DNA of 64,000 nt from Hymenobacter sp. H14-R3 (GCF_030063445.1 NZ_JASITD010000002.1:140334-204333), one strand, 5' to 3'. Shown: positions 1-10,650, counted from the first letter of the stretch. The notes: generated by a model not told the origin, from the sequence alone. A program made the numbers and translations.

Positions 1-164
1 CCTTCATCACCAAAATCCACGTGAGCACCGAGGGCCACGTAACCGGTGGCAACATCACGCCCGAAGACTTCCAGAGGCACGCCGAGTTTGCCAAGGCCAA
101 CTGCCCGGTATCGAAGCTGCTGAGCGCGGTGCCCGAAATGACGCTCGAAGCCAAGCTGGCGTAG
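1..164 (+). CDS. OsmC/Ohr-like protein, C-terminal end (partial)
   Basis: Only the last 54 codons are inside the window, read in frame from base 3 to the TAG at 162-164. The fragment contains an organised strand followed by a helix with the pattern 'FAKANCPVSKLL', which is how the second peroxidatic cysteine region of OsmC/Ohr-type hydroperoxide reductases looks (Cys in an 'A..nCPvS' helix N-terminus). Members of this family reduce organic hydroperoxides with thiols in the cytoplasm. The N-terminal half with the first catalytic cysteine is outside the window, so the split between OsmC and Ohr cannot be made. Confidence 0.72.
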   Translation, partial: FITKIHVSTEGHVTGGNITPEDFQRHAEFAKANCPVSKLLSAVPEMTLEAKLA

Positions 165-188
165 GGCGTCATTACCGCGGTTTGTTAA

Positions 189-296
189 GTTGCTCTGGTC
201 CGTTGGTGCAGCCGGCCTACCGGCTGACGCGGGCACCGTTCGGCCATCGTTCACGCGATAACTGGTCGGCTGGCTGCGCCATCGGACTGGAGCAAC
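189..296. repeat. 108-bp imperfect inverted repeat downstream of the OsmC-like gene
   Basis: Left arm beginning GTTGCTCTGGTCCG at 189 pairs with a right arm ending CGGACTGGAGCAAC at 296; the outer 25 positions match with four mismatches. It starts 25 bases after the stop codon and may act as a terminator, but the stem is far longer than a simple rho-independent terminator and has no T-run. Confidence 0.6.
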
Positions 297-334
297 GACT
301 TGAAGACTGCGTTAGGGCGTAATAATCAGGGAGG

Positions 335-402
335 AATGGTTAGTGAGGAAGGGGCTTAATATCTTAACTAATAGAAGGTTAACTCATTGCTCACTAACCA
401 TT
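335..402. repeat. Inverted repeat in the leader region of the 428 gene
   Basis: The 13-base arm AATGGTTAGTGAG (335-347) is repeated in perfect inverted form at 390-402. The 42 bases between are AT-rich, unlike the surroundings. It lies just upstream of the proposed -7 box at 416 and resembles the 'GTGAG..GAAGG..TGAATT' dyad at 11270-11350. Confidence 0.55.
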
Positions 403-415
403 AACCATTACCCAC

Positions 416-423
416 TACTTTTG
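416..423 (+). promoter_or_regulatory. Putative -7 promoter box (TACTTTTG)
   Basis: TACTTTTG matches the Bacteroidota -7 consensus TAnnTTTG. It ends only four bases before the ATG at 428, so a transcript starting at the usual distance would be leaderless or nearly so. No convincing -33 TTTG is seen at the expected distance. Confidence 0.45.
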
Positions 424-427
424 CCCC

Positions 428-919
428 ATGCCCACTGGTACTACCCGCATTCGCCTTCGCCCCGCCAACTCTTCGCGCCTCTCGTTTGGGGTGCAGGTTT
501 CGCTGGCACTTTTTGCCATCGCCTACGCCGTTTTGATGCTGCGTAACTCGCCCGACACCCAGGATTTTTACTGGCTGAGCTACGTTTTCCTGGGCTTTTG
601 CGTCGTGTACCTGGGCTTTATTCTGGTGCACAATGCGCCGATTTTCGGCACCCAAAGCTATTTCGAGTTTGCCCCCGGCTACCTGGTGCACAAGGCGGGC
701 TTGTTTCGGGCCAAGCAGGTGTTTGCCGCCGAAAGCATGAGCCAGCTGGAGTTGCTGCCCCGCCAGCTGCGGGTGCGCCTCAAGGATGGCGACATTCACG
801 TGCTCAACATGCGCGAGGTGAAGGGCACCCGCCGCCTGGCCGTACTGCGCGGCCAGCTCGAAGCCTTTGCCAAGCGCTACGGCGTGCAGCTACGCGAAGA
901 AACTGCGGCGGGCCAGTAA
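428..919 (+). CDS. Small membrane protein with PH-like cytoplasmic tail
   Basis: A 163-residue protein I cannot assign to a named family. Residues about 22-40 and 50-70 form two hydrophobic segments, followed by a soluble C-terminal half (about 75-155) with alternating strands ('YFEFAPGYLVHKAGLF', 'LELLPRQLRVRLKDG', 'IHVLNMREVKG') and a final amphipathic helix, the look of a bacterial PH-like domain anchored by a membrane hairpin. The gene has its own promoter-like box and a hairpin terminator at 980, so it is probably monocistronic. No catalytic residues are recognisable. Confidence 0.7.
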   Translation: MPTGTTRIRLRPANSSRLSFGVQVSLALFAIAYAVLMLRNSPDTQDFYWLSYVFLGFCVVYLGFILVHNAPIFGTQSYFEFAPGYLVHKAGLFRAKQVFAAESMSQLELLPRQLRVRLKDGDIHVLNMREVKGTRRLAVLRGQLEAFAKRYGVQLREETAAGQ

Positions 920-979
920 GCCCGCGCCCGCGCCGCGGGCCTCAACTTCGGCCGCCACTCCCCGTAAGCATTACCCTAT

Positions 980-1001
980 AAAGACGCCCCGTGGCGTCTT
1001 T
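980..1001 (+). terminator. Hairpin terminator after the 428 gene
   Basis: Stem AAAGACGCC/GGCGTCTTT with a CCGT loop, 60 bases downstream of the stop codon. Its last bases run into the TACTTTTG box that starts at 1001, so terminator and the next promoter abut. Confidence 0.7.
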
Positions 1002-1008
1002 ACTTTTG
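1001..1008 (+). promoter_or_regulatory. Putative -7 promoter box of the phosphohexomutase gene
   Basis: TACTTTTG fits TAnnTTTG and lies 32 bases upstream of the ATG at 1041, a normal leader length. Confidence 0.5.
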
Positions 1009-1040
1009 TGCGACACCGCCTTTCCTAACTCCTACTTCCC

Positions 1041-2777
1041 ATGCCCCTTGCCCCCGACGTTCAGCAGCGCATCAACACCTGGCTCACGCCCGCTTACGAC
1101 GCTGCTACCCAGGCCGAAATCAAACAGCTCGTTGACACCCACCAGGACGACCAGCTCAACGACGCCTTCTACCGCTCGTTGGAATTTGGCACGGGCGGCC
1201 TGCGCGGCATCATGGGCGCGGGCTCGAACCGCATGAACCGCTACACGCTGGGCATGGCCACCCAGGGCCTCTGCAACTACCTGAAGCTGAGCTTCCCCAA
1301 CCAGGAAATCAAGGTAGCTATCGCCCACGACTCGCGCAACAACTCGCGCCTGTTTGCCGAAACGGTGGCCAACATTTTTTCGGGCAACGGTATTACGGCC
1401 TATCTGTTTGATAGCCTGCGGCCTACGCCGGCGCTGTCGTTTGCCATCCGGTACCTGGGCTGCCAAAGCGGCTGCGTTATCACGGCTTCGCACAACCCCA
1501 AGGAGTACAACGGCTACAAGGTGTACTGGAACGATGGCTCGCAGGTGGTAGCCCCGCACGATAAGAATATTATTACGGAGGTGAACCGCATCACCAGCCC
1601 CGACGAAGTGAAATTTGAAGGCAACCCCAGCCTCATTCACCTCATTGGCAAGGAGGTGGACGATGCCTACCTGGCTGAAGTGAAGAAGCTGAGCATCAAC
1701 CCCGCCGCCATTCAGCAGCAGCACGATTTGGGCATTGTGTACACGCCCATTCACGGCTCGGGCATTACGCTGGTGCCACCGGCCCTGGCCGAGTTTGGCT
1801 TCACCAACGTGAGCGTGGTAGCGGCCCAGGCCCAGCCCGATGGTAATTTTCCCACTGTGCAGTCGCCCAACCCCGAAGAGAAGCCGGCCATGCAAATGGC
1901 CCTCGACCAGGCCAAGGCACAGAACGCCGATATCGTACTCGCCACCGACCCCGACGCCGACCGCGTGGGCGTGGGCGTGAAAAACAACAAGGGCGAGTGG
2001 GTACTGCTCAACGGCAACCAGACGGCCGCGCTACTCACGCACTACATCTTATCGGCCCGGGCGCAAGCGGGCAAGGCCCAGCCCAACGACTTCATTGTGT
2101 ACACCATCGTAACGAGCGAAATCCTGGGCGACATCGCCAGCCGCTACAACGTGAAGTCGTACCGCACGCTCACGGGTTTCAAATATATCGCCGGCCTCAT
2201 CCGCGACTTGGCGGGTAAGGAGAATTACATCTGCGGTGGTGAGGAAAGCTACGGCTTCCTCATCGGCGATTTCGTGCGCGATAAAGATGCCGTAACGGCC
2301 TGCGCGCTGGTGGCCGAGATGGCCGCCGTAGCTAAAAACCAGGGCCGCACGCTCTACGAGGAGATGCAGAAAATGTACGCCGAATACGGCCTATACGTCG
2401 AAGACCTCATCTCGCTCACCAAAAAAGGCCAGCGCGGGGCCGAGGAAATTCAGGAGATGATGGTGGAGCTGCGCAAAAACCCACCCACCACGCTCAGCGG
2501 CTCGCCGGTAGTGGAAATTCGTGATTACCAGACCGGTAAGATTCACCACCTCACCACGAAGGTAGAGGAAAGCACCGGCGTGGAAAGCTCCAACGTGCTG
2601 CAATTCATCACGGCCGCCGGCGACAAAGTATCGGCCCGCCCCAGCGGCACCGAGCCCAAAATCAAGTTCTACTTCAGCGTGAAGGAGCCGCTGGCTTCCA
2701 TCGCTGACTATGAGATGACGCACAAAAAAGGCGAGGCTAAAATCAAAAGCATTATAGAGGAAATGCAGTTGAAATAG
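1041..2777 (+). CDS. Phosphoglucomutase/phosphomannomutase (alpha-D-phosphohexomutase)
   Basis: A 578-residue cytoplasmic enzyme of the alpha-D-phosphohexomutase superfamily, interconverting hexose 1- and 6-phosphates. All four signature loops are present: phosphoserine loop 'TASHNP' at 148-153 (Ser150), metal loop 'DPDADR' at 303-308, sugar-specificity loop 'GGEESYG' at 399-405 and phosphate-binding 'RPSGTEPK' at 533-540. The length fits the long Bacteroidota/Firmicutes PgcA-type mutases rather than the approximately 450-residue GlmM class. The loop 'GEESYG' is usual for enzymes acting on glucose or mannose phosphates; which one cannot be decided here. It is followed by a very strong bidirectional hairpin. 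Confidence 0.93.
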   Translation: MPLAPDVQQRINTWLTPAYDAATQAEIKQLVDTHQDDQLNDAFYRSLEFGTGGLRGIMGAGSNRMNRYTLGMATQGLCNYLKLSFPNQEIKVAIAHDSRNNSRLFAETVANIFSGNGITAYLFDSLRPTPALSFAIRYLGCQSGCVITASHNPKEYNGYKVYWNDGSQVVAPHDKNIITEVNRITSPDEVKFEGNPSLIHLIGKEVDDAYLAEVKKLSINPAAIQQQHDLGIVYTPIHGSGITLVPPALAEFGFTNVSVVAAQAQPDGNFPTVQSPNPEEKPAMQMALDQAKAQNADIVLATDPDADRVGVGVKNNKGEWVLLNGNQTAALLTHYILSARAQAGKAQPNDFIVYTIVTSEILGDIASRYNVKSYRTLTGFKYIAGLIRDLAGKENYICGGEESYGFLIGDFVRDKDAVTACALVAEMAAVAKNQGRTLYEEMQKMYAEYGLYVEDLISLTKKGQRGAEEIQEMMVELRKNPPTTLSGSPVVEIRDYQTGKIHHLTTKVEESTGVESSNVLQFITAAGDKVSARPSGTEPKIKFYFSVKEPLASIADYEMTHKKGEAKIKSIIEEMQLK

Positions 2778-2780
2778 CAC

Positions 2781-2903
2781 AGCAGGCGCAAAAAATGCCT
2801 GTCATGCTGAGCTTGCGAAGCACCTTATTACGCCAGAACAAGTCGTTCAAACGTGATAAGGTGCTTCGCAAGCTCAGCATGACAGGCATTTTTTGCGCCT
2901 GCT
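2781..2903. repeat. Long perfect hairpin repeat, family A (CATGCTGAGC type)
   Basis: Arms 2781-2827 and 2857-2903 are perfect 47-base inverted copies around a 29-base loop. The core 'GTCATGCTGAGC...GCGAAGCA' is shared with four further hairpins in the window (23556, 24734, 28810, 52330). Here it lies between two convergent genes and probably terminates both. Confidence 0.85.
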
Positions 2904-2913
2904 GCTGGCGGCG

Positions 2914-3720
2914 TTACGCCCGCTGCAATTGCATCATCTTCACCTGCTGCGTGAGGTCGAGGACCATACTGGCCAGGTGCTCCAGCGACACGCCCCCGAT
3001 GGGGAAGGCGCTGCTGATATAGCTCTTGGCTTCCCAGATTTCGAGCACGTCCTCCGCCTTCACGTCGTAGGGCGAGTACAGCGGGTTGTCCGATTGCAGG
3101 GCAAACATAGCGCTCTGCTTCAGCTTGTTATACACGCGCTTGAATACGATGCCATCCTTCTGGCTCACCACGATGCACGGGCTGCCATCCTTGATGGTAG
3201 CCCAGTCGTCGACGTAGCGGCCCACGATGGTGGTGCCGCTGACCAGCGGCAGCATAGAGTCGCCGGCGATTTCGAAGGCCCGAAACGTGCCGGTGCTCGT
3301 GAGCATGGGCAACCGAAAGCGGGGCAGCTCTTCAATAAATTCGCGGTCGGCGTAGCCGTTGAGGTAGCCGGCAGCGGCTTTCAGGGGTACCAGCTCGATG
3401 TTTTCGCGGTCGTCGGGGCCCACCGTGATGGCCAGGATGCGCAGGGGCTTGTCTTCGGGCAGGGTATCGTCGAGGGGGCCGGCTTCGCGCAGGGCGGCGG
3501 CCGTTTTGGCGTTCTTGCGCTTGGTAAAGTCGGTGGTAGCCAGCGAGTCAAGCGGAATATTGAAGAGCCGCGCCATGTTGACGAGCGTGGCCAGGCGCGG
3601 CTCGGCGCGGCCTTCTTCATACGCGCCCACCAAAGAGCGCTTAATGCCCAGCTTGTCAGCTAGTTGGGCTTGCGTCAGGCTCAGCTCGCGACGCCAGAAC
3701 TTGAGGTTGGTATTAATCAT
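2914..3720 (-). CDS. XRE-family regulator with S24/LexA-like C-terminal domain
   Basis: A 268-residue transcription regulator. The ATG at 3720 (MINTNLKFWRREL) is preferred over one 26 codons upstream because the extension is not protein-like. Residues about 8-62 form a helix-turn-helix of the Cro/C1 type ('LTQAQLADKLGIKRSLVGAYEEG'). The C-terminal 120 residues match the S24 peptidase fold with 'GDSM' (Ser nucleophile) and 'FKRV' (candidate general-base Lys). Proteins of this design repress promoters and may self-cleave or only dimerise through the S24 domain. No phage genes surround it, so it is a stand-alone chromosomal regulator. A dyad at 3796-3820 could be its operator. Confidence 0.88.
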   Translation of the reverse strand: MINTNLKFWRRELSLTQAQLADKLGIKRSLVGAYEEGRAEPRLATLVNMARLFNIPLDSLATTDFTKRKNAKTAAALREAGPLDDTLPEDKPLRILAITVGPDDRENIELVPLKAAAGYLNGYADREFIEELPRFRLPMLTSTGTFRAFEIAGDSMLPLVSGTTIVGRYVDDWATIKDGSPCIVVSQKDGIVFKRVYNKLKQSAMFALQSDNPLYSPYDVKAEDVLEIWEAKSYISSAFPIGGVSLEHLASMVLDLTQQVKMMQLQRA

Positions 3721-3795
3721 AACGGTTAGGAAAGACAGGGGAAGAAAAACCCAACGCGGAGGGGGCGCGACGCACAATACTGGCAACACTGGCCG

Positions 3796-3820
3796 CAAGT
3801 TACTAATTCCATTAGACTTG
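3796..3820. promoter_or_regulatory. Dyad in the divergent promoter region of the S24 regulator
   Basis: CAAGTTACTAAT and ATTAGACTTG are imperfect inverted halves around TCC. The site lies 76 bases upstream of the regulator start and 120 bases upstream of the divergent gene at 3941, a plausible operator position. This is inference from symmetry only. Confidence 0.35.
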
Positions 3821-3940
3821 CCAACGCTAACGGGGTGGGAATTGTTGAGACGATGCTAAAAATAGTGCAGCATACCCAGTATCACCATGTATAGCATGGC
3901 GCGAGTACTTTGCAACACCTTTCCACTTTGCCCTTGGCAG

Positions 3941-4318
3941 ATGTTTAAACCCGCTACGCTCCGCATTTCTGCCATCATTGCCCTTGTGCTCTCAAGCTTA
4001 GGCTTGTTAATCAGCATATTAGCCACGTTTGTGCAGCCAGGCGTGGCCCTCTCCATAGTATCCTGGGCCTTGCTGCTGTGGGCCGCTTACCTGGGTTTTC
4101 GGCTCACTGCCTACAAGCTGTATGAGGACGAATACAAGAAGGTAGGACTGCGTATCTATGCCATCATCGTGGCTTTTATCGCCTTTTTATTCGTGGGTGT
4201 GACCGTAGGGCTCGTGCTGGCCGTGGTACTGCTTGGCGCGCTGTGGGGCTTGAAAAAAAACTACGACGAGTGGCAGCACTCCCACCCGGCCGAGGATACG
4301 GAGGCTGATACGCTGTAG
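3941..4318 (+). CDS. Small polytopic membrane protein
   Basis: Starting at the ATG at 3941 (MFKPATLRISAI) the product has 125 residues. Three hydrophobic stretches are evident: about 8-30, 35-52 and 72-100, separated by a charged loop 'YKLYEDEYKKVGLR', and the tail is acidic ('EDTEADTL'). An in-frame ATG 18 codons upstream exists but adds a non-hydrophobic, cysteine-containing stretch. A TACTTTG box at 3906-3912 is the likely promoter. No known family is recognised. Confidence 0.68.
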   Translation: MFKPATLRISAIIALVLSSLGLLISILATFVQPGVALSIVSWALLLWAAYLGFRLTAYKLYEDEYKKVGLRIYAIIVAFIAFLFVGVTVGLVLAVVLLGALWGLKKNYDEWQHSHPAEDTEADTL

Positions 4319-4383
4319 CACAGCTCACTGCTACCGCCCGCGCTGCGCCCGGATGCCGTTGGGTGGCCTACTTGGGTAGCCCC

Positions 4384-6648
<2,265 letters not shown>

Positions 6649-6815
6649 AAGGCACTTCGGTCGAAAGATTAAAATAACAATCGGCCACACGAAGTTCCAA
6701 AGAATTTAGCCAACCTCACCAGGCGGCCCCAACCAGCCGCGCCCGGCCAGGTACCACGCCGTTGCTAAACCGCTGGCAGAGGCCTTGCTAGTTGCTGAAA
6801 AACGTGGGCCATAAA

Positions 6816-6843
6816 AAAACGGCACCCGCTGGGGTGCCGTTTT
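6816..6843 (-). terminator. Rho-independent terminator of the esterase gene
   Basis: Stem AAAACGGCACCC/GGGTGCCGTTTT with a four-base loop. Read on the minus strand it lies 26 bases after the esterase stop and is followed by a run of T. Confidence 0.85.
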
Positions 6844-6868
6844 TAGTAACAAACTTGCTAAGGTTAGC

Positions 6869-8029
6869 TTACTTGCCCAGCGCATTTTTTAGTTCGCCGC
6901 TGGCCAGCGCCTGGGCTTCTTTGGCCTCGGGCACCACGGCGGCCATGCCGAAGAACTCGTGCGTTACCCCGGCGTAGTTCTGGTACTTCACGGCTACGCC
7001 GGCTTTTTGTAGGTTGTCGGCCAGCATTTTGCCCTCACTCATCAGGGGGTCGTACTGGTCGGTGATGAGGGTGGTGGGCGGCAGGCCTTTCAGGTTGGCG
7101 TGCACGAGGTCGATAAGCGGGTTCTTACCATCGGCGGGGGTACGCAGGTAGTACTGGAAGAACCAGGCCATCAGGTCTTTATTGAGCGGCTTGGTCTGCG
7201 TATTGGCCAGGTACGAGGGCGTGTTCAGGTCGTAGCCCGCGATGGGGTACACGAGCAGCTGGTGCTTGGGCAGGGCCACTTTTTTATCGCGGGCCATCAG
7301 GCTCACGGCGCAGGCCAGGTTACCGCCGGCGCTCTCGCCGGCCACGGCTACGCGGGCGGGGTCGCCCCTGAAGCCGGCGGCGTTTTTGAGCGTCCACTGG
7401 TAGGCGGCGAAGCTGTCGTTGTGGGCGGTCGGAAATTTATTCTCCGGCCCCTGGCGGTAGGCCACCGACACAACGATGGCACCCGTCTGCTCGACGAGGG
7501 CGCGCACCGACGGGTCATAGGTGTCGAGATTGGCAATTACCCAGCCGCCGCCGTGGTAGTACACGATAACCGGCAGCGGGCCCGTGGCACCCTTGGGCGT
7601 GTAGATGCGCACCTTCACGCCGGGCATTACCACGCGGCTCATGGTGTCGGCGGTGGCGGGCGGCGTGGGGATGCTGAATTTCTGCATTGTGGCCATGGCC
7701 GCGTCGGTGGCGCTGGGGGCCTTGCGGGCCTCCTGGGGCGTCAGCTTGGCCATGGGCGTGGGGCCACTCAGGGCAGTGAGCTGCTCGATAACGGCTTGCA
7801 TCTCGGGGTGCAGGCCGGTGCCCCAGGCGGGCGCGGGGGCGCTGGGCTTCACGGCCATGGGCTGGCTGGTGGCGGCGCTATCGGCGGGGGCGGGGGCGGT
7901 AGCCGGGTCGCTGGTGGCAGTGACCGAGGAAGTTCCGGTGGTTTGGCTGCTGCTGCAAGCGGCCAGCAGACCCAGGGCCGCTACCGGCGCGGCCCAGCGC
8001 GCCGAAGCGCTTTTCCAGAATTGAAACAT
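6869..8029 (-). CDS. Lipoprotein alpha/beta hydrolase, HSL-type esterase
   Basis: A 386-residue esterase of the hormone-sensitive-lipase family. The N-terminus is a lipoprotein signal with lipobox 'LLAAC' (Cys25), followed by a Ser/Thr/Ala/Pro-rich linker to about residue 70, so the enzyme is anchored in a membrane facing the periplasm or outside. Catalytic features: oxyanion motif 'HGGGW' (159-163), nucleophile elbow 'GESAG' with Ser233, the acid in 'DQYDPL' and the histidine in 'GVTHEFFGM'. The 'YRQGPENKFP' stretch is typical of HSL esterases hydrolysing short-chain esters. The substrate is unknown. Confidence 0.92.
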   Translation of the reverse strand: MFQFWKSASARWAAPVAALGLLAACSSSQTTGTSSVTATSDPATAPAPADSAATSQPMAVKPSAPAPAWGTGLHPEMQAVIEQLTALSGPTPMAKLTPQEARKAPSATDAAMATMQKFSIPTPPATADTMSRVVMPGVKVRIYTPKGATGPLPVIVYYHGGGWVIANLDTYDPSVRALVEQTGAIVVSVAYRQGPENKFPTAHNDSFAAYQWTLKNAAGFRGDPARVAVAGESAGGNLACAVSLMARDKKVALPKHQLLVYPIAGYDLNTPSYLANTQTKPLNKDLMAWFFQYYLRTPADGKNPLIDLVHANLKGLPPTTLITDQYDPLMSEGKMLADNLQKAGVAVKYQNYAGVTHEFFGMAAVVPEAKEAQALASGELKNALGK

Positions 8030-8091
8030 GAGAAGAAAAAATGTACCTGTATGAAGGACGCTCTTACGGCATATCTCCCCAAAAAGCTACA

Positions 8092-8136
8092 AGGGAGCTG
8101 AAAATAAGCCAATTACTGACTGACTTTCAGCTCCCT
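8092..8136. terminator. Hairpin between the esterase promoter and the methyltransferase 3' end
   Basis: Perfect arms AGGGAGCTGAAA (8092-8103) and TTTCAGCTCCCT (8125-8136). It lies 37 bases past the stop of the minus-strand methyltransferase and within the upstream region of the minus-strand esterase; a terminator for the former is most likely. Confidence 0.55.
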
Positions 8137-8172
8137 ATTTTTACTGGATGCTCCGTTTACCCTGGCGCTGGC

Positions 8173-9345
8173 CTACGCTTCGTCGGCCGCCGGGGCGGGG
8201 GCGCGACGCGAACCCCGATACAGCTCATACTTCAGCAGGCGGCAGTCAATCGGGCCGTTGAAGAGCGGGATGCGGCGCGATACCTTCAGGCCAATGGCCT
8301 TGGCAGCCTCCAGGTTGCCGGTGAAAATGAAGGCCTCGTAGCCCTGAAAATTCGTCTTCAGCGCGTCGCCAATAGTTTTGTAGAGCGCGTCCATCTGGGC
8401 CTCCTCCCCTATCCGCTCGCCGTAGGGCGGGTTGGTGATGACGAGGCCGGGCTCCTGGCCCTGCGGCGGCTGGGCATCGCGCACGTCGCGCACGCTCAGG
8501 CGGATGCACTCATCGAGGCCGGCGGCTTCGATGTTCTGGGCGGCCTGGTCAATCACGCGGGGGTCGAGGTCGGAGCCGGCCAGGTAGGCCTGCGGCTCCT
8601 CCATGCGCTGGGCCTTGGCCTCTTCGCGCAGCTGCTGCCACAAGTCGGCGTCGAAGTCGGCCCAGTTTTCAAAGCCAAATTTACCCTGATGAAACAGGCC
8701 GGGCGCGATGCGCTGGGCAATGAGGCCGGCCTCGGTGAGGATGGTGGCCGAGCCGCACATGGGGTCGATGAGCGGGCTTTTCTGGTCCCAGCCGCTGAGC
8801 AGGATGAGGCCGGCGGCCAGCACCTCATTAAGCGGGGCATCGTTGGTGGCCTGGCGGTAGCCGCGGCGGTGCAGCGAGTCGCCGGCCGCGTCGAGGCTCA
8901 AAATGACGTCGTTTTCGAGCATGCGCAGGTGAATGCGGATGTCGGGGTTGCGGGTGTCGATGCTGGGGCGCTCGCCGGTGCGGGCCCGAAACTGGTCCAC
9001 AATGGCGTCTTTGGTGAGCTGGGCCACGTAGAGCGAGTGCTCGAAGCTCGACTTGTTGACCACGGCCGTGATGGCAAATGTTTGGCCGGGGCCGATGAAG
9101 CGGCTCCAGTCAATCTCGCCCACCTGGTCGTAGAGCGCCTGCTCGTCGCGGGCATAAAAATCGGCGAAGGGGCGCAGCAGGCGCATGGCCGTGCGGCTCC
9201 AGAGAATGGTGTTGTAGAGGAGCTTTTTGTCGCCGCTAAACTCGACGGCGCGGCTGCCCACGTATTCGATGGTGGCGCCAAGCTGGCGCAGTTCGTCTAC
9301 CAGGACTTCTTCGAGGCCAAACTGGGTGGTGGCGGTAAGGTGCAT
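8173..9345 (-). CDS. THUMP-domain class I SAM-dependent RNA methyltransferase (RlmL-N/Trm14-like)
   Basis: A 390-residue enzyme that starts at the ATG at 9345 (MHLTATTQFGLEEVL). The N-terminal part has the ferredoxin-like and THUMP RNA-binding domains (about 1-160). The C-terminal Rossmann domain shows the SAM-binding stretch 'DPMCGSATILTEAGLIA' and the catalytic 'NPPYGERIG' motif of guanine-N2 methyltransferases. It corresponds to the N-terminal half of Escherichia coli RlmL, which makes m2G in 23S rRNA; the exact target here is not certain. The sequence just before the start, GACCTTTGCGCC, matches the one before murB in this window. Confidence 0.9.
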   Translation of the reverse strand: MHLTATTQFGLEEVLVDELRQLGATIEYVGSRAVEFSGDKKLLYNTILWSRTAMRLLRPFADFYARDEQALYDQVGEIDWSRFIGPGQTFAITAVVNKSSFEHSLYVAQLTKDAIVDQFRARTGERPSIDTRNPDIRIHLRMLENDVILSLDAAGDSLHRRGYRQATNDAPLNEVLAAGLILLSGWDQKSPLIDPMCGSATILTEAGLIAQRIAPGLFHQGKFGFENWADFDADLWQQLREEAKAQRMEEPQAYLAGSDLDPRVIDQAAQNIEAAGLDECIRLSVRDVRDAQPPQGQEPGLVITNPPYGERIGEEAQMDALYKTIGDALKTNFQGYEAFIFTGNLEAAKAIGLKVSRRIPLFNGPIDCRLLKYELYRGSRRAPAPAADEA

Positions 9346-9641
9346 GGCGCAAAGGTCGGGCCTGGCGCGCGCGCTACCTACCAAGTAGCAGCGGCGGCTA
9401 CCTTGCAGCCCGCAAAACCACCGTTTCTCAGCCTCAATCTCCCGCGGGAAGCATTTGAGGAAGAAATTTGAAACCGAAAAAAGCGATGTGATGGGCCAGC
9501 AAGGAAGTAGCAGAAACCCTACGCAATTGGGGGCGAGGTAGCTGGCCGGCCCCGCACTGTTTGGCCGGTTGGCACAACGCCCGCCGCGCCCCGGCGTACC
9601 TACTGGCCCAGGCGGGCCGCCGTTGTTCCGTTGTGGGTGCT

Positions 9642-10412
9642 ATGCGTATGCTTTTTTCGACGGGGCCGGCCAGTAGTGCGTTGGCTCCCCATTACCCGCC
9701 GGGCGCTGAGCTGAGCTTCAGCATCATCATTCCCACCTACAACGAAGCGGAGGCCATTGTGGCCTTGCTGGCCTACCTGCGCCAGGCCACGGCCGGCGAG
9801 CCCGCGCCGGAGGTGCTGGTGGTAGACGGGGGCAGCACCGACGCTACCGTGCAGCTGGCCCGGCAGGCCGGGGCTACCGTGCTGGCCAGCCCACGCAAGG
9901 GCCGCGCCGCCCAGCTCAACCACGGCGCGCAGCAGGCGCGGGGCGAGATGCTGTATTTCCTGCACGCCGACTCCTACCCGCCGCCCGGCTTCCTGGCCGA
10001 AGTGCGGCAGGCCGTGGGGCAGGGCTATGGGGCGGGCTGCTACCGGCTGGCCTTCGACCACCAGCACTGGTTTCTGCGCTTTAGCGCCTGGTGCACCCGG
10101 TTGCCCTTCACGGCCGTACGCTTCGGCGACCAAAGTCTGTGGGTGCGCCGCGGCCTGTTTGGCCACATCGGGGGCTACCGCGAAGACCTGCTGGTGATGG
10201 AAGACCAGGAAATTGTGGGCCGCCTGCGGGCCCAGGCTCCGTTTCGGCTGCTGCCCCGCGCGGTCACCACCTCGGCGCGTAAGTACCTGGTTAACGGGGT
10301 GTTTCGATTGCAAGGCATTTTTACGCTTATCGTGGTGCTCTACCGCTTGGGCGTATCGCAGCGCCGCCTGGTGCAGCTCTACCGCCGGCTCATCCGGCAG
10401 GGTAAGTTATAG
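9642..10412 (+). CDS. TIGR04283-type glycosyltransferase, arsenosugar-associated (copy 1)
   Basis: A GT-A fold family 2 glycosyltransferase of about 256 residues from the ATG at 9642. Motifs: 'SIIIPTYNEAEAIVALL', 'VLVVDGGSTDAT', the metal/substrate motif 'YFLHADSYPP' in place of the classical DxD, and 'EDQEIVGRLRA'. The closeness to the second copy at 25880 (for example 'GRAAQLNHGA') and to the family named rSAM/selenodomain-associated transferase 2 is clear. Such transferases accompany the radical SAM protein ArsS in arsenosugar loci. It marks the left edge of the arsenic island and faces the TIGR04282 gene. The sugar donor and acceptor are unknown; no membrane span except a weak C-terminal hydrophobic stretch. 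Confidence 0.85.
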   Translation: MRMLFSTGPASSALAPHYPPGAELSFSIIIPTYNEAEAIVALLAYLRQATAGEPAPEVLVVDGGSTDATVQLARQAGATVLASPRKGRAAQLNHGAQQARGEMLYFLHADSYPPPGFLAEVRQAVGQGYGAGCYRLAFDHQHWFLRFSAWCTRLPFTAVRFGDQSLWVRRGLFGHIGGYREDLLVMEDQEIVGRLRAQAPFRLLPRAVTTSARKYLVNGVFRLQGIFTLIVVLYRLGVSQRRLVQLYRRLIRQGKL

Positions 10413-10418
10413 GAATGC

Positions 10419-10599
10419 AGGGTAAGCTTCAGCTCGCCTGTAATGGCCGTCGCGCATCTGGTAGGAATTAAAAATGATGAGTTAAAAACTTGATAATTAG
10501 ATTTTTAACTTATATGTTTTAATTTTCAATTATCTATGCACAAGCTCTTAAACTGCGCTAGCTGCCCGGTTGTGGTAGTGGCAAGCTGAAGCTTACCCT
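10419..10599. repeat. AT-rich island bounded by a perfect 16-bp inverted repeat
   Basis: AGGGTAAGCTTCAGCT at 10419 is exactly inverted at 10584-10599. Between them lies about 150 bases of markedly AT-rich DNA with inner dyads around 'GTTAAAAAC' and 'TTTTTAAC'. No gene is visible. It could be a non-autonomous mobile remnant or a structured leader of the next gene. Confidence 0.5.
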
Positions 10600-10632
10600 A
10601 CACTTGGGTGTAGCTTGCCGCCCTTATTTTTC
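10580..10632 (+). terminator. Hairpin with T-rich tail upstream of the TIGR04282 gene
   Basis: GGCAAGCT (10580-10587) pairs with AGCTTGCC (10612-10619), with an inner CTACAC/GTGTAG stem, and is followed by TTATTTTT. The arm competes with the long inverted repeat at 10584-10599, so the two structures are mutually exclusive, as in an attenuator. Function is inferred. Confidence 0.4.
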
Positions 10633-10650
10633 AAGTAAAAACCGCTTCCT

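Noticed and set aside
165-427. tRNA or small RNA gene
   Set aside because: The large dyad has no cloverleaf, no TTCGA loop and no CCA end; no tRNA was found anywhere in the window.
2914-3720. Prophage around the S24 repressor
   Set aside because: No integrase, structural or lysis genes nearby; neighbours are housekeeping genes.
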